Below, piece by piece: positions 35,593 to 44,150 of a stretch of 64,000 nucleotides of DNA (the stretch's first letter is position 1; each line of letters opens with the position of its first letter). The stretch covers positions 1-64,000 of the forward strand of contig NZ_JANXWD010000003.1 of NCBI RefSeq assembly GCF_025351295.1, given 5' to 3'. Below the pieces are notes generated by a model, which saw only the letters and a list, made by a program, of their open reading frames with translations, ran no database searches and had not been told where the DNA came from. This stretch comes from Phenylobacterium sp. (lineage in GTDB: Bacteria; Pseudomonadota; Alphaproteobacteria; Caulobacterales; Caulobacteraceae). The translations under genes were made by a program, and so were the position numbers.

Positions 35593-36384
35593 ATGAGTGA
35601 GAGCAGATCGTATCCGGCGGGCGACTTCGACGCCCTCGCGGCCTACCGCCGGATGTTCGCGACCGCGCAGGATGGCGTGGCGGCCTGGTGGTATTTCGGA
35701 ACCGCCTTCGCCGAGCTTCCGGGCCATCTGAGCCTGCCGGTGATCCAGGCCGAGACCCTGATGATCTACAAGACCACCACCCTTTCGGCCGACGCCTTCC
35801 GCATGGACTGGTGGGAGATCGGCTACATGCGCGATCTGGCGACCGGCGAGATCGCCCGGTCCTGGACCAACCCGATCACCGGCGCCACCGTCGCCGCGCC
35901 GCAGAAGTTCGAGGAAGGTCCCGCCCACTTCCTGATCGCCCGCAACGGCGCCGGGCTGAAGCTGGAGCTCACCCAGGCGCACGCCCGCATCGAGCGGGTC
36001 GACGTCGAGTTCTCGGAATCGGACGGCCGGGTCCTACTGGAACAGACCGAACGCAAGGTCCGCGGCTTCCCGTTGCCCGACGGCACCATGCCCAGCCTGG
36101 ACTCCGCCGACGTGAGCTCGGCGCGGACCACGCTCTCGATCCAGTCGGCCCGCGGCGACCTGCAGCAGTCGAGCGCGCCCTGTTCGGGGGCCTATGACTT
36201 CGAACTGCGCAAGCCGCCCGGCTGGATGGGTTTCGGCGATCGTCCCGGGTCGGCGATCACCCGCGGCGCCATGGTCAAGGCCCCGATGAACGCGCCGTTG
36301 AACCCGAGCGCCTGGCGCCGCCTGCAGCAGCTCTTCCCGGACTGCTTCGACGGCGACGAGGTGCGGCCCCGGTGGCCGGCGTAG
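35593..36384 (+). CDS. DUF1838 family protein (first of a tandem pair)
   Basis: 263 aa from the ATG at 35593; the longer track start (35488) lacks a sensible N-terminus and there is no strong ribosome site for either, so the start is uncertain. It contains 'WWEIGYMRDLATGEIARSWTNPITG', the hallmark turn of DUF1838 proteins, and 'PLNPSAWRRLQQLFPDCFDGDEVRP' at the end. Family function is unknown. The next gene is a shorter relative with a signal sequence, so one protein may be cytoplasmic and the other exported. Confidence 0.8.
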   Translation: MSESRSYPAGDFDALAAYRRMFATAQDGVAAWWYFGTAFAELPGHLSLPVIQAETLMIYKTTTLSADAFRMDWWEIGYMRDLATGEIARSWTNPITGATVAAPQKFEEGPAHFLIARNGAGLKLELTQAHARIERVDVEFSESDGRVLLEQTERKVRGFPLPDGTMPSLDSADVSSARTTLSIQSARGDLQQSSAPCSGAYDFELRKPPGWMGFGDRPGSAITRGAMVKAPMNAPLNPSAWRRLQQLFPDCFDGDEVRPRWPA

Positions 36385-36389
36385 AGCGC

Positions 36390-37202
36390 ATGTCGCGGGC
36401 CAGGCCAGCCAGACGCGACCTGCTGGGCCTGATCCCCGTCAGCCTGGCCCTGTGCGCGTCGGCGCTGGTGTCGGCGCCGGCCGCGGCGGCCCAGACCCCA
36501 GGCCTGCGGACCTGGCTCAAGCTCGTCGCCGACCTGGACGGCCGGACCGTGTTTTCCGTGACCGAGGGCATGGTCTGGGGTTTCAAGCCCCAGGCCGACG
36601 ACCTGACCGCGGCGCAGTTCGCCCGGCGGCTCTATGGCTACCGAAGCCTGCTTGCCCGCAAGGTGGAGACCACGCCGGACGGCCTGCGCCTGCGGACCAA
36701 GGGCTGGAGCTTCTACCTCGACGCCGACAGCGGCGAGCCAGTGTCCGAGTTGCTCAATCCCTACACCGGCCTGAAGGTGACCTGTCCGCCCCTGTCGGGC
36801 CCAGCGTCGAGCGTCACCTATGGCGGACCGGTGGCCACCGGCGCCGGTCCGGACCTGACGATGCGGCGGATCGGCGACCACGCCTGGATCGGCGTCGACC
36901 GGATCTCCCGCTTCAAGCCGTCCGACACCACCTGGTTCAAGCTCGAGGCCGACCTCACGACCTACGCCTGCAGGACGGCGGACCTGGACAACCCCGCAAA
37001 CAGCCACATCCCCAGCACCTGGTCGCACAGCCTGACGGCCGAATGGCAGACCTGGATGCGGATGCATGGCGAGCCGGGCCACATCCTATTCAACGGCGCG
37101 GGCGTGGCGCTGCGCGGCCCCGAGCAGATCGGCACCGACCTGCGGCGCGCCATCGACCGCGGCTTTCCGGGCGCCCTGGCCGAGACTCTCGCCTGGGGCT
37201 GA
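36390..37202 (+). CDS. DUF1838 family protein with Tat-like signal (second of the pair)
   Basis: 270 aa. N-terminus 'RARPARRDLLGLIPVSLALCASA' has a twin arginine followed by a hydrophobic core and 'SAPAAAA', suggesting export of a folded protein to the periplasm. The body shares the DUF1838 turn 'WSFYLDADSGEPVSELLNPYTG' with the preceding gene. An in-frame ATG at 36372 would overlap the upstream stop. Function unknown; the pair is followed after 92 bp by an alpha/beta hydrolase. Confidence 0.8.
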   Translation: MSRARPARRDLLGLIPVSLALCASALVSAPAAAAQTPGLRTWLKLVADLDGRTVFSVTEGMVWGFKPQADDLTAAQFARRLYGYRSLLARKVETTPDGLRLRTKGWSFYLDADSGEPVSELLNPYTGLKVTCPPLSGPASSVTYGGPVATGAGPDLTMRRIGDHAWIGVDRISRFKPSDTTWFKLEADLTTYACRTADLDNPANSHIPSTWSHSLTAEWQTWMRMHGEPGHILFNGAGVALRGPEQIGTDLRRAIDRGFPGALAETLAWG

Positions 37203-37294
37203 CGCTATGCGGCCCGCACATAGGCGGTTGCGGATTTGAGACTACCGGGGCGGGGGCGCAGACCCCAAGCTGATGGCCGCGGCTGGAGGCTTCC

Positions 37295-38155
37295 ATGAGC
37301 GAGACGATCGCAAGACCCGACACCCAGGACCTGATGGTCCCCGGCCCCATCGGCCGTCTGGCGGTGCGCACCAAGGGCCTCGCGGCCCGGCCGGCCCAGG
37401 TGGTGGTGATGGTCCAGGGTTCCAACCTCACCGGCCAGGCGATCTTCGACCTCTCCTTTCCGGGCGGGAAGGACTACTCGCTGATGGACGCCATCGTCGG
37501 CCTTGGCTACGGCGCGGTCACCTTCTCCGTACGCGGCTACGGCAATTCAGAGGCTCCGGAGGACGGCTTCAGCGTCACCACCGAGGCGGCCATGGAGGAC
37601 CTGGACGCGGTGATGGACTGGGTCGCCGCCCAGGGCTATCGCCGCCCGCACCTGCTGGGGTTCTCCTGGGGCGGCCGGATCGCCGGGCGCTATGTGGAGA
37701 CCCACGGCGAGCGGGTGGACCGGCTGGTGCTCTACGACCCGGCGCGCGGCGGCGGAAACCTGGTCCTGCCGGCCCCCACCGAGCCGTGGTGGACCAACAC
37801 CTACCAGCATTACAATGAAAAGCTGGAGCCGGACTTCACCGATCCGGCGGTGCGCCACGCCATCGGCCAGCTGGTCAGCACGACCGAAGCCCGCTCCCCG
37901 AACGGCATCCGCCTGGAGAACGCGCGGCCCTTCCCCGCCATCGATCCCAGCCGGATCCAGCGACCGACCCTGCTGATCTATGGTGTGGAGGCCGCCAAGG
38001 CCAACTACATGCAGGGCGGGGTCCCGCGCGGCCAGTTCTTCGAGGACCTGGCGACCGACGACAAGGCCTTGGTGATCATCCCGGGGGGCGGCGATTTCGC
38101 CCATTTCCAGCAGTCCCGCTACCGCCTCTACAAGGCGATCGGCGACTTCCTGTAG
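37295..38155 (+). CDS. Alpha/beta hydrolase
   Basis: 286 aa with GGAGG upstream of the ATG. Nucleophile elbow 'LLGFSWGGRIAGRY' has Ser in G-x-S-x-G, and 'GGGDFAHFQQSRY' near the end supplies the His. The N-terminal half has 'VVVMVQGSNLTGQAIFDLSFPG', an unusual oxyanion region. No signal peptide. Probably a carboxylester hydrolase. It lies downstream of the DUF1838 pair on the same strand and is convergent with the methyltransferase. Confidence 0.88.
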   Translation: MSETIARPDTQDLMVPGPIGRLAVRTKGLAARPAQVVVMVQGSNLTGQAIFDLSFPGGKDYSLMDAIVGLGYGAVTFSVRGYGNSEAPEDGFSVTTEAAMEDLDAVMDWVAAQGYRRPHLLGFSWGGRIAGRYVETHGERVDRLVLYDPARGGGNLVLPAPTEPWWTNTYQHYNEKLEPDFTDPAVRHAIGQLVSTTEARSPNGIRLENARPFPAIDPSRIQRPTLLIYGVEAAKANYMQGGVPRGQFFEDLATDDKALVIIPGGGDFAHFQQSRYRLYKAIGDFL

Positions 38156-38172
38156 GCGCCCCCGGCGCGGCG

Positions 38173-39285
38173 CTAATCCCGGATGGCGCCGAAGAAGCTG
38201 ATCGGCGGCAGCTGGCCCTTGAGGTAGACCGGCTCGCGCTCGGCGGTGAAATAGCGCTCGGGCGCAAACCCGGCCTCGGCCACGGCCTTGGGATAGTCCA
38301 GCGCCTTGAAGCCCCCCGAGAACGGCTCGTTGGCATTCATACCGAACCAGCTGGTGCGCATCTGTACGAATGGGTCGTCGATCGGCGGCATGCCGCCATC
38401 CATCAGCATCACGCCGCCCGGCGCGAGCAGGCGATGGGCTTCCTTGAACAGCGCGCGGATCACCGGAACGGGGCATTCGTGGGTGACCAGCATCGAGGCC
38501 ACCAGGTCGAAGTGGCCGTCCGGGAAGTCCGTGTGCGCGCCGTCCTGCTGGCTGAAGTGCGCCGCGATCCCGAGCGATTCCGCGCGGGCGTGGGCGTGGC
38601 GCACCTGCGGCGCGCCGACATCGATCCCGTGCACCTCGGCGTCCGGGAAGTATTCCTTCCACGGCAGGGTCGTGAACCCCGGGCCGCAGCCCACGTCCAG
38701 GATGCGGCGCGGCTTGAGCTCCGGAAACCGCTCCCGGATCACCTCGGCCTGCGCCACGCCCAGTCCATCGTTGCGGGGCCCCAGGCCTCCGAACGCGAAT
38801 ACATAGACACCGCGGTCGTAGAGGGCGCCGGCATAGACATCGTCGTCGGACAGCTCAGTATGGAAATTGCCGGGCATGACGTGGATGTCGACGGCGTCGA
38901 TGTAGCGCGGGATCTCAAGATCCGGATTGAGCCGCAGCGTCCCGCGATCCGCGGGCCTGGGCCGGGCGTTGCCGTTCAGGGTGTCGAGCTGGCGCTCGAT
39001 GCTCTCGCCCACGGTGTCCCAGACCAGCTCCTGAGCCGCGCGTCCCACCACGTCCGAGCCCCGGAAATAGAAACTGCTGTCGGTCAGCCGCTTGACCTCC
39101 TGCGGCGAGGCCGGCGGCCGGCCGTAGCGTGCCTCGAAGGCCGGGAGCAGCTGGCGGTAGTAGACGTCGTTCGCGCCCGGGAAGAGGTCAGTCGTGAACA
39201 TCTTGCGCAGCGACGAACAGAAGTCCTGCCGCGCCAGTTCGTCATGGGTGGCGCTGGGGAGAGCGGCGTGCGGTTCCTGGAACAT
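38173..39285 (-). CDS. Class I SAM-dependent methyltransferase with an extra N-terminal domain
   Basis: 370 aa. Motif I 'RILDVGCGPGFTTL' near residue 195 and motif II/III 'HFDLVASMLVTHECP' place the Rossmann methyltransferase at about 180-310. The first about 170 residues ('CSSLRKMFTTDLFPGAND...QEVKRLTDSSFYFRGSDVVGRA') form a helical domain I do not recognise. AAGGA precedes the ATG. It lies 22 bp behind the GlcG-like gene, in a three-gene minus-strand unit. Confidence 0.88.
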   Translation of the reverse strand: MFQEPHAALPSATHDELARQDFCSSLRKMFTTDLFPGANDVYYRQLLPAFEARYGRPPASPQEVKRLTDSSFYFRGSDVVGRAAQELVWDTVGESIERQLDTLNGNARPRPADRGTLRLNPDLEIPRYIDAVDIHVMPGNFHTELSDDDVYAGALYDRGVYVFAFGGLGPRNDGLGVAQAEVIRERFPELKPRRILDVGCGPGFTTLPWKEYFPDAEVHGIDVGAPQVRHAHARAESLGIAAHFSQQDGAHTDFPDGHFDLVASMLVTHECPVPVIRALFKEAHRLLAPGGVMLMDGGMPPIDDPFVQMRTSWFGMNANEPFSGGFKALDYPKAVAEAGFAPERYFTAEREPVYLKGQLPPISFFGAIRD

Positions 39286-39307
39286 GCGGCTTATCCTTCA
39301 GCTGAAC

Positions 39308-39727
39308 CTATGGGAGGGCGAGGAGCCCCTGGGCCTCGATCGCGGCCACGATGATCGCGTGGTCCACATCCGGCAGGCCGCCCGAGACCGCGGCGCCGGC
39401 GACGATCACGCCGGCCCTGTCGGTGACCACGACGCCGCCGCCGAGCGGGGCGAAGCGTCCGCCGGTAGCGCCGGATATGGCCGCCGTCGCCTGGTCGGTG
39501 AACAGCGGCGTCAGAGCCAGGGTCGCGCGGTTGAAGCCCAGGGCGGTGACCGCCTTGGCGATGGCTGTGTCCACCCCGAAGATGCCCTGGCCGTCGGTGC
39601 GCATCGCGACGCGGACATGGCCGCCCGGGTCGGTGACCACGACGGAAATCTTCGTGACGCCCCGCGCCTCGGCCTCCGCCAGAGCGCCCTGCGCCAGCTT
39701 GAGGGCCTCAGCCAGCGTGATCGACAT
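39308..39727 (-). CDS. GlcG/HbpS family protein
   Basis: 139 aa from the ATG at 39727 (the track ORF is 8 residues longer). The heme-binding/GlcG-like fold is indicated by 'SITLAEALKLAQGALAEAE', 'VVVTDPGGHVRVAMRTDG' and 'GGRFAPLGGGVVVTDRAGVIVAGAAVSGG'. Family members bind heme or cobalamin-type ligands or act in glycolate-type catabolism, but function is often unknown. Cytoplasmic as there is no signal sequence. It overlaps the upstream gene's end by 20 bp, suggesting co-translation. Confidence 0.9.
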   Translation of the reverse strand: MSITLAEALKLAQGALAEAEARGVTKISVVVTDPGGHVRVAMRTDGQGIFGVDTAIAKAVTALGFNRATLALTPLFTDQATAAISGATGGRFAPLGGGVVVTDRAGVIVAGAAVSGGLPDVDHAIIVAAIEAQGLLALP

Positions 39728-40097
39728 GGGCGATCTCCGGTTTGCGTCCATCGAGCGCCGCTTCGCGCTCCTCGGTGATCGCGCGCAGCACCCGGCTCAG
39801 CATCGCCTGGCGCTGGGCGTCACGCGCCACGCCGCGGGCGTCGTCGGGGACATAGGCTTCGACGGCGGCGGTCGACGGCGACGTTCCACCGTCCAGCAGC
39901 GCCTCGTGGGTGTCGACCCGGGCGCGCAGCGCCGAGACCTCGGACATCAACGCCACGAACATGACCATCATCCGGTCGAGGTCGCCGGGCTGCAGATAGG
40001 CCGGACGGTCGACGCCCCGGGCCCAGCGACGCCGCGGGCGCCGCGCGCCGTCGGTCTGCGCCGGCGGCGGGGCCGCAAAGGGGATATCGTCGGCCAT
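39708..40097 (-). CDS. Hypothetical protein with predicted coiled coil
   Basis: 129 aa with GGAGG before the ATG. No family recognised. After a Pro/Arg-rich N-terminus, residues about 40-70 ('DLDRMMVMFVALMSEVSALRARVDTHEALL') look helical and possibly coiled-coil, and the C-terminus is charged. It overlaps the GlcG-like gene, so it may be the first gene of that operon. It resembles small uncharacterised proteins found next to catabolic genes, but I cannot give a role. Confidence 0.65.
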   Translation of the reverse strand: MADDIPFAAPPPAQTDGARRPRRRWARGVDRPAYLQPGDLDRMMVMFVALMSEVSALRARVDTHEALLDGGTSPSTAAVEAYVPDDARGVARDAQRQAMLSRVLRAITEEREAALDGRKPEIAHVDHAG

Positions 40098-40288
40098 CGG
40101 GACCTCCGTCGAGCCTGCTGCTCAATCGACCCGAACGGTACGCCGGCCCGGGGAGCGCGCAACGACGGCGACGTCCGTTACCCGCTATTCGGTTATTCGA
40201 GATCACCGGATGCCGGTTAAGTCGCCGCAAGCGATTTGCCGTTCGCGGCCGCTTGGGGGACGTTGCGGGGGCTAGACGAGGTGAGCAG

Positions 40289-41911
40289 ATGGCCCTGAAG
40301 CGGAAATCGGCGCTCAACGCCGCCGAACCGGACATCGTCGCCGCCCTGACCGCGGTCGCCGGCGCCGAGGCGCTGCGGACCAGCGAGGCCGAGCGCACCT
40401 TCTTCTCCACCGACATCGCCGGCCGCGGCGAGACCGCCGACGCGGTGGTGCGCGTGAGCGATACCGACACCCTGGCGCAGGTCGTGGCCACCGCGACGCG
40501 CATGGGCTGGATCGTCGTGCCGCGCGGCGGGGGGTTCTCCTACACCGGCGGCTATACGCCGGAGACCCGGCGCTCGGTCATCGTCGACCTGCGCGGCCTG
40601 GACCGGGTCGTCGAGATCAACGCTCGCGACATGTACGTCGTCGTCGAGGCCGGCTGCACCTGGCAGAACCTCTATGAGCGCTTGAGGGCCGCTGGTTTCC
40701 GAACCCCGTATTTCGGGCCGATGTCGGGGGCCAACGCCACCGTCGGAGGCGCCCTTTCGCAAGGCAGCTTCTTCCTGGGCTCCAACCAGTATGGGTCACT
40801 GGCTGACTCGGTCCTGGCGCTGGAGATCGTGCTGGCGGACGGCACGGTGATGCGGACAGGGTCGTGGGGCTCCAGCGAGGGCGCCGCGCCGTTCTTCCGG
40901 CAATACGGCCCCGACCTGACCGGCCTGTTCCTGAACGACACCGGCGCCATGGGGTTCAAGAGCCGGGCTGTCCTGCGCCTCATTCCCTTCCCGACCCACC
41001 AAGCCTATGCGAGCTTCGCGTTCACCACCCATCAGGCGGCGCTGGCCGCCGTGTCGGCGATCGGGCGGACCGGACTGGCCGCCGAGTGCTACTGCTGGGA
41101 CCCCTTCTTCGTCCGCCTGATGGCGGCCAACGCCAGCACCGGGCTCAGGGAAGATTTGAGCCTGCTGCTGAACGTGGTGAAAGGTGGGTCCAATCTGCTG
41201 GACGGCCTGATCGGGGCCGTGCGAATCGCGATGGCCGGCAGGGCGGTTTTTCGGGGCGACACCTGGTTGATGCATCTGGCGATCGACGACGTGTCGGCCG
41301 CGGGGGCGGCGGAGAAGCTCAAGCTGCTGCGCGCCATTGCCGGCAAGGCCGGCGGGCGCGAGGTTGCGCCCACGGCGCCCAGGACCCTGCGGGGGACGCC
41401 GTTCACCGACTTCAACACGGCCGAGCGGCGCCTCCCGCGGCGCAGCCTGCCCGTTCACGGCGTCTGCAGCCATTCGGCCGCCGCGCAGGTGGCGGATGAG
41501 GTCTACGCCTGTCTGGCGGCCAACCGGACCGAGATGGAGCGGCTGGGCGTCAATTGCGGCACGATCTTCCTGGCGGTTGGCGGCCAGGCGGTCACGGTCG
41601 AGCCGCTGCTGTCGTGGGACGACGCGGAGCACTTCCTGCACAACCGGGTGGAGGAGACCAGCGACCTCGCCGCGCTGGCGACCTACGACGACCGGCCCGA
41701 GGCGACCCGCCTGGCCTTCGAACTGCGCCAGGCGTTCAAGGCTATCTTTCGCCGCCACGGCTGCGCCCATGTGCAGATCGGCCGCGCCTATCCCTGGGCG
41801 GAGACCCGGGACCCTGCCGTGCTGCGGCTGATCGAGGGGTTCAAGGACGCGGTCGACCCGCGGCGCGTGGTCAATCGCGGATCGCTGGGTTTCGGCGGGC
41901 CGGCGCATTGA
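40289..41911 (+). CDS. FAD-binding oxidoreductase (VAO/PCMH-type flavoprotein)
   Basis: 540 aa from the ATG at 40289 with AGGTGA upstream (not 40253). PCMH domain features: 'VVPRGGGFSYTGGYTPETRRSVIVDLRGLDR' and 'GPMSGANATVGGALSQGSFFLGSNQYG', then a substrate domain ending in 'DPRRVVNRGSLGFGGPAH'. Members oxidise phenols, alcohols or hydroxy acids (vanillyl alcohol oxidase, 4-cresol dehydrogenase, D-lactate dehydrogenase). Whether FAD is covalently bound cannot be told. Its stop overlaps the TTG of the next gene, so the two are coupled. Confidence 0.88.
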   Translation: MALKRKSALNAAEPDIVAALTAVAGAEALRTSEAERTFFSTDIAGRGETADAVVRVSDTDTLAQVVATATRMGWIVVPRGGGFSYTGGYTPETRRSVIVDLRGLDRVVEINARDMYVVVEAGCTWQNLYERLRAAGFRTPYFGPMSGANATVGGALSQGSFFLGSNQYGSLADSVLALEIVLADGTVMRTGSWGSSEGAAPFFRQYGPDLTGLFLNDTGAMGFKSRAVLRLIPFPTHQAYASFAFTTHQAALAAVSAIGRTGLAAECYCWDPFFVRLMAANASTGLREDLSLLLNVVKGGSNLLDGLIGAVRIAMAGRAVFRGDTWLMHLAIDDVSAAGAAEKLKLLRAIAGKAGGREVAPTAPRTLRGTPFTDFNTAERRLPRRSLPVHGVCSHSAAAQVADEVYACLAANRTEMERLGVNCGTIFLAVGGQAVTVEPLLSWDDAEHFLHNRVEETSDLAALATYDDRPEATRLAFELRQAFKAIFRRHGCAHVQIGRAYPWAETRDPAVLRLIEGFKDAVDPRRVVNRGSLGFGGPAH

Positions 41912-43659
41912 GACTTCGCCGGCGTTTCCTGCAGGTCGGGTCGCGACGCGTCCACTATCTGCGCGCCGGCGGCGGCCCGCCCGCGGTCATGGTCCATTCG
42001 TCACCCGCCAACGCCTGGTTCCTGCGCCCGGAGATCGAGCGGCTGTCGCGGGACTACACCGTCTTCGCCTTCGACACGCCGGGCTTCGGGCTGTCGCAGG
42101 CGCTGCCGCTGGAAGACATGCTGGTGGCCGACCTCGCAGACGCCCTGGATGAGACGCTGACGGCGATCGGCATGCCGCCCTGCCCGGTGTTCGGCTCGCA
42201 CAGCGGCGCGGCCATCGCCCTCGAGTTCGGCGTCAGGCATCCCGAGCGGGTGACCGGCCTGGTGCTCGACGGCGTGCCGGCCTTCAGCGACGCGGAATGT
42301 GCGGCGCTGTTCGAGGACTATTTCCACAAGTTTCCGGTGAGCGACCTTGGCGGACACTATTCCGACGTCTGGACCCGGTTCCGCGACCAGGCGGCCTGGT
42401 TTCCCTGGAGCGCACGGGCGCCCCAGAGCCTCAATGGCTACGACCTCAGCCGGCCGGACGCGACCCACCTGTGGGTGTCGATGTATTTCGAGGCGGCGGA
42501 CACCTACATCCCCGCCTATCGCGCGGCCAGCCACTATGGCGCGCGCGCCCTGGCCGCGGCCGCCGAGCTGGATCGCCCGGCGATCTACACCGCCACCGAC
42601 ACCGACATGCTGTTCCCGCATCTGGCGCGGCTGCCGCCCTTGAAGCCGGGGCAGGAGATCCGGCGGATCGGGACCTCGCTGCCGGCCAAGCATGACCTGA
42701 TCGCCGAGGGCTTCGCCCGGTTCGGCAGCCCGCACCCGCCGCCTGACGACTGCGACGGCGTGGGCGACGCCGCCGCCGTGGCCCGCCAGTTCCTCGACGG
42801 CGAAGACGGTCGCCAGGTTCACATCCGCTATGCCGGCCGCCGCGCACATCCGGCCGTGCTGCTGCTGCATGACGGTCCCGGATCGGCCGAGGCGTTCGAG
42901 CCGCTGATGGCGGCGCTGAGCGACCGCTATTTCGTGATCGCGCCGGATCTGCCGGGGGCCGGGGAGTCCGATCCGTTCCAGGGCGGACCGCCGGCGCTGG
43001 GCCAGTTCGCCGGCGAGGCGGCGTGGTTGCTGCAGGCCCTGGGCGCTCCGCCGGCGCAGGTCTACGGCCTGGGCTTCGGCGCCTCGGTCGCGGTCGAGCT
43101 GGGGCGCAGCCGGCCGGACCTGGTGGCGGGTGTCGTCCTGGGCGGCCTGCTGGCGGCCGATGCCCTGGAACGCGCCCGGCTGGCGGCCGACTACACGCCG
43201 GACATCGCCGTCGAGCCGGATGGCGCCCACTGGTATCGCACCTGGCTGATGCTGCGCGACGGCCTCGTCTGGTGGCCCTGGTACGACCGACGGCAAGCCG
43301 CCCAACGCGCCGCCGCCGGGGACTTCGGAGCGGCGCGCCTACACCGCCGCACGATGGACGTGATGCGCCGCCGCGAAACCTACGGCCACCTGGCGCAGGC
43401 GGCGCTTGGCTTCGATGCGATGGCCGCCCTGGCGAGCCTCAGGGTTCCCGTCTGCCGGCTGTCCGGCGCGCCGACGCCGCTCGACGCCTTCGATGGATGG
43501 CTCGCCACCCACGCGCCGCAGCTGCCCGCCCGGCCGGCCGGGGTCGGCGCCGGCGAGGCGGACGCCCTGGCGAAAGCCTTCGATCACCTGCACCTGCTCG
43601 CAAAGACAACAGAGGGGCTATCATGCGAACCACCGCGCGCGCACTCACCGTCGGCCTAG
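41908..43659 (+). CDS. Tandem (two-domain) alpha/beta hydrolase-fold protein, paralog of 8589-10208
   Basis: 583 aa from a TTG at 41908 that overlaps the FAD gene stop (TTGA). Domain 1 (about 1-280) has 'DTPGFGLSQALP' and elbow 'VFGSHSGAAI', with His98 in place of Ser. Domain 2 (about 290-560) has 'APDLPGAGESDP' and elbow 'YGLGFGASVAVELG', with Gly in place of Ser. Both halves match the 8589-10208 protein in order and sequence, down to shared blocks such as 'WFPW' and 'DGAH..W..LRD'. The fold can be assigned but the activity cannot. Confidence 0.82.
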   Translation: MRLRRRFLQVGSRRVHYLRAGGGPPAVMVHSSPANAWFLRPEIERLSRDYTVFAFDTPGFGLSQALPLEDMLVADLADALDETLTAIGMPPCPVFGSHSGAAIALEFGVRHPERVTGLVLDGVPAFSDAECAALFEDYFHKFPVSDLGGHYSDVWTRFRDQAAWFPWSARAPQSLNGYDLSRPDATHLWVSMYFEAADTYIPAYRAASHYGARALAAAAELDRPAIYTATDTDMLFPHLARLPPLKPGQEIRRIGTSLPAKHDLIAEGFARFGSPHPPPDDCDGVGDAAAVARQFLDGEDGRQVHIRYAGRRAHPAVLLLHDGPGSAEAFEPLMAALSDRYFVIAPDLPGAGESDPFQGGPPALGQFAGEAAWLLQALGAPPAQVYGLGFGASVAVELGRSRPDLVAGVVLGGLLAADALERARLAADYTPDIAVEPDGAHWYRTWLMLRDGLVWWPWYDRRQAAQRAAAGDFGAARLHRRTMDVMRRRETYGHLAQAALGFDAMAALASLRVPVCRLSGAPTPLDAFDGWLATHAPQLPARPAGVGAGEADALAKAFDHLHLLAKTTEGLSCEPPRAHSPSA

Positions 43660-44117
43660 TCTCGTCGGCCGCCCTCCTCGCGGCGAACGCGTCGACCGCG
43701 GCGGCGGCGGTCTGCCCGCCCACCACGGTCTTCAACACCGGGCTCAAGCAGCTGGATGGCTATCGGGTGTTCACCGGCCCGGACGGCGACTCCCAGGTCG
43801 AGCCGCTGCATATCGAAGCCAGGCAGGTCCCGCTGCTGAAGACCGGCAAGCTGCTGGGGATGATCGAACTGCCGAACTCGCCCAAGCGCGGCGCGGAGAT
43901 CGTGATCGGCCCGCCCGACGTGGACCTGCCCATGCACGCCGCCCCCTACCGCGAGATGTTCATCCTGCTGGGCGGTTCGGTCACCTTCCAGACCGCCAAG
44001 TTCAAGGCGGAGATGAAGCCCGGCTCGGTGTTGCTGTTCGAGGATGTGGACGCCAAGACCGGCCACGGTGGCCGCACCGGGCCCTGCGGCTACATATCCC
44101 TGTCGATCGCCCCCTGA
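43623..44117 (+). CDS. Secreted cupin domain protein
   Basis: 164 aa. Signal peptide 'MRTTARALTVGLVSSAALLAANASTAAAA'. One cupin barrel: 'HAAPYREMFILLGGSVTFQTAKFKAEMKPGSVLLFEDV' spans the two cupin motifs, with only part of the metal-binding His/Glu set present. Its start overlaps the preceding gene's end by 37 bp. It could bind or isomerise a substrate in the periplasm; catalytic activity is unclear. Confidence 0.85.
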   Translation: MRTTARALTVGLVSSAALLAANASTAAAAVCPPTTVFNTGLKQLDGYRVFTGPDGDSQVEPLHIEARQVPLLKTGKLLGMIELPNSPKRGAEIVIGPPDVDLPMHAAPYREMFILLGGSVTFQTAKFKAEMKPGSVLLFEDVDAKTGHGGRTGPCGYISLSIAP

Positions 44118-44150
44118 CCGCGCCACGCCGGGCTCCGCCTGCCGTGACGC

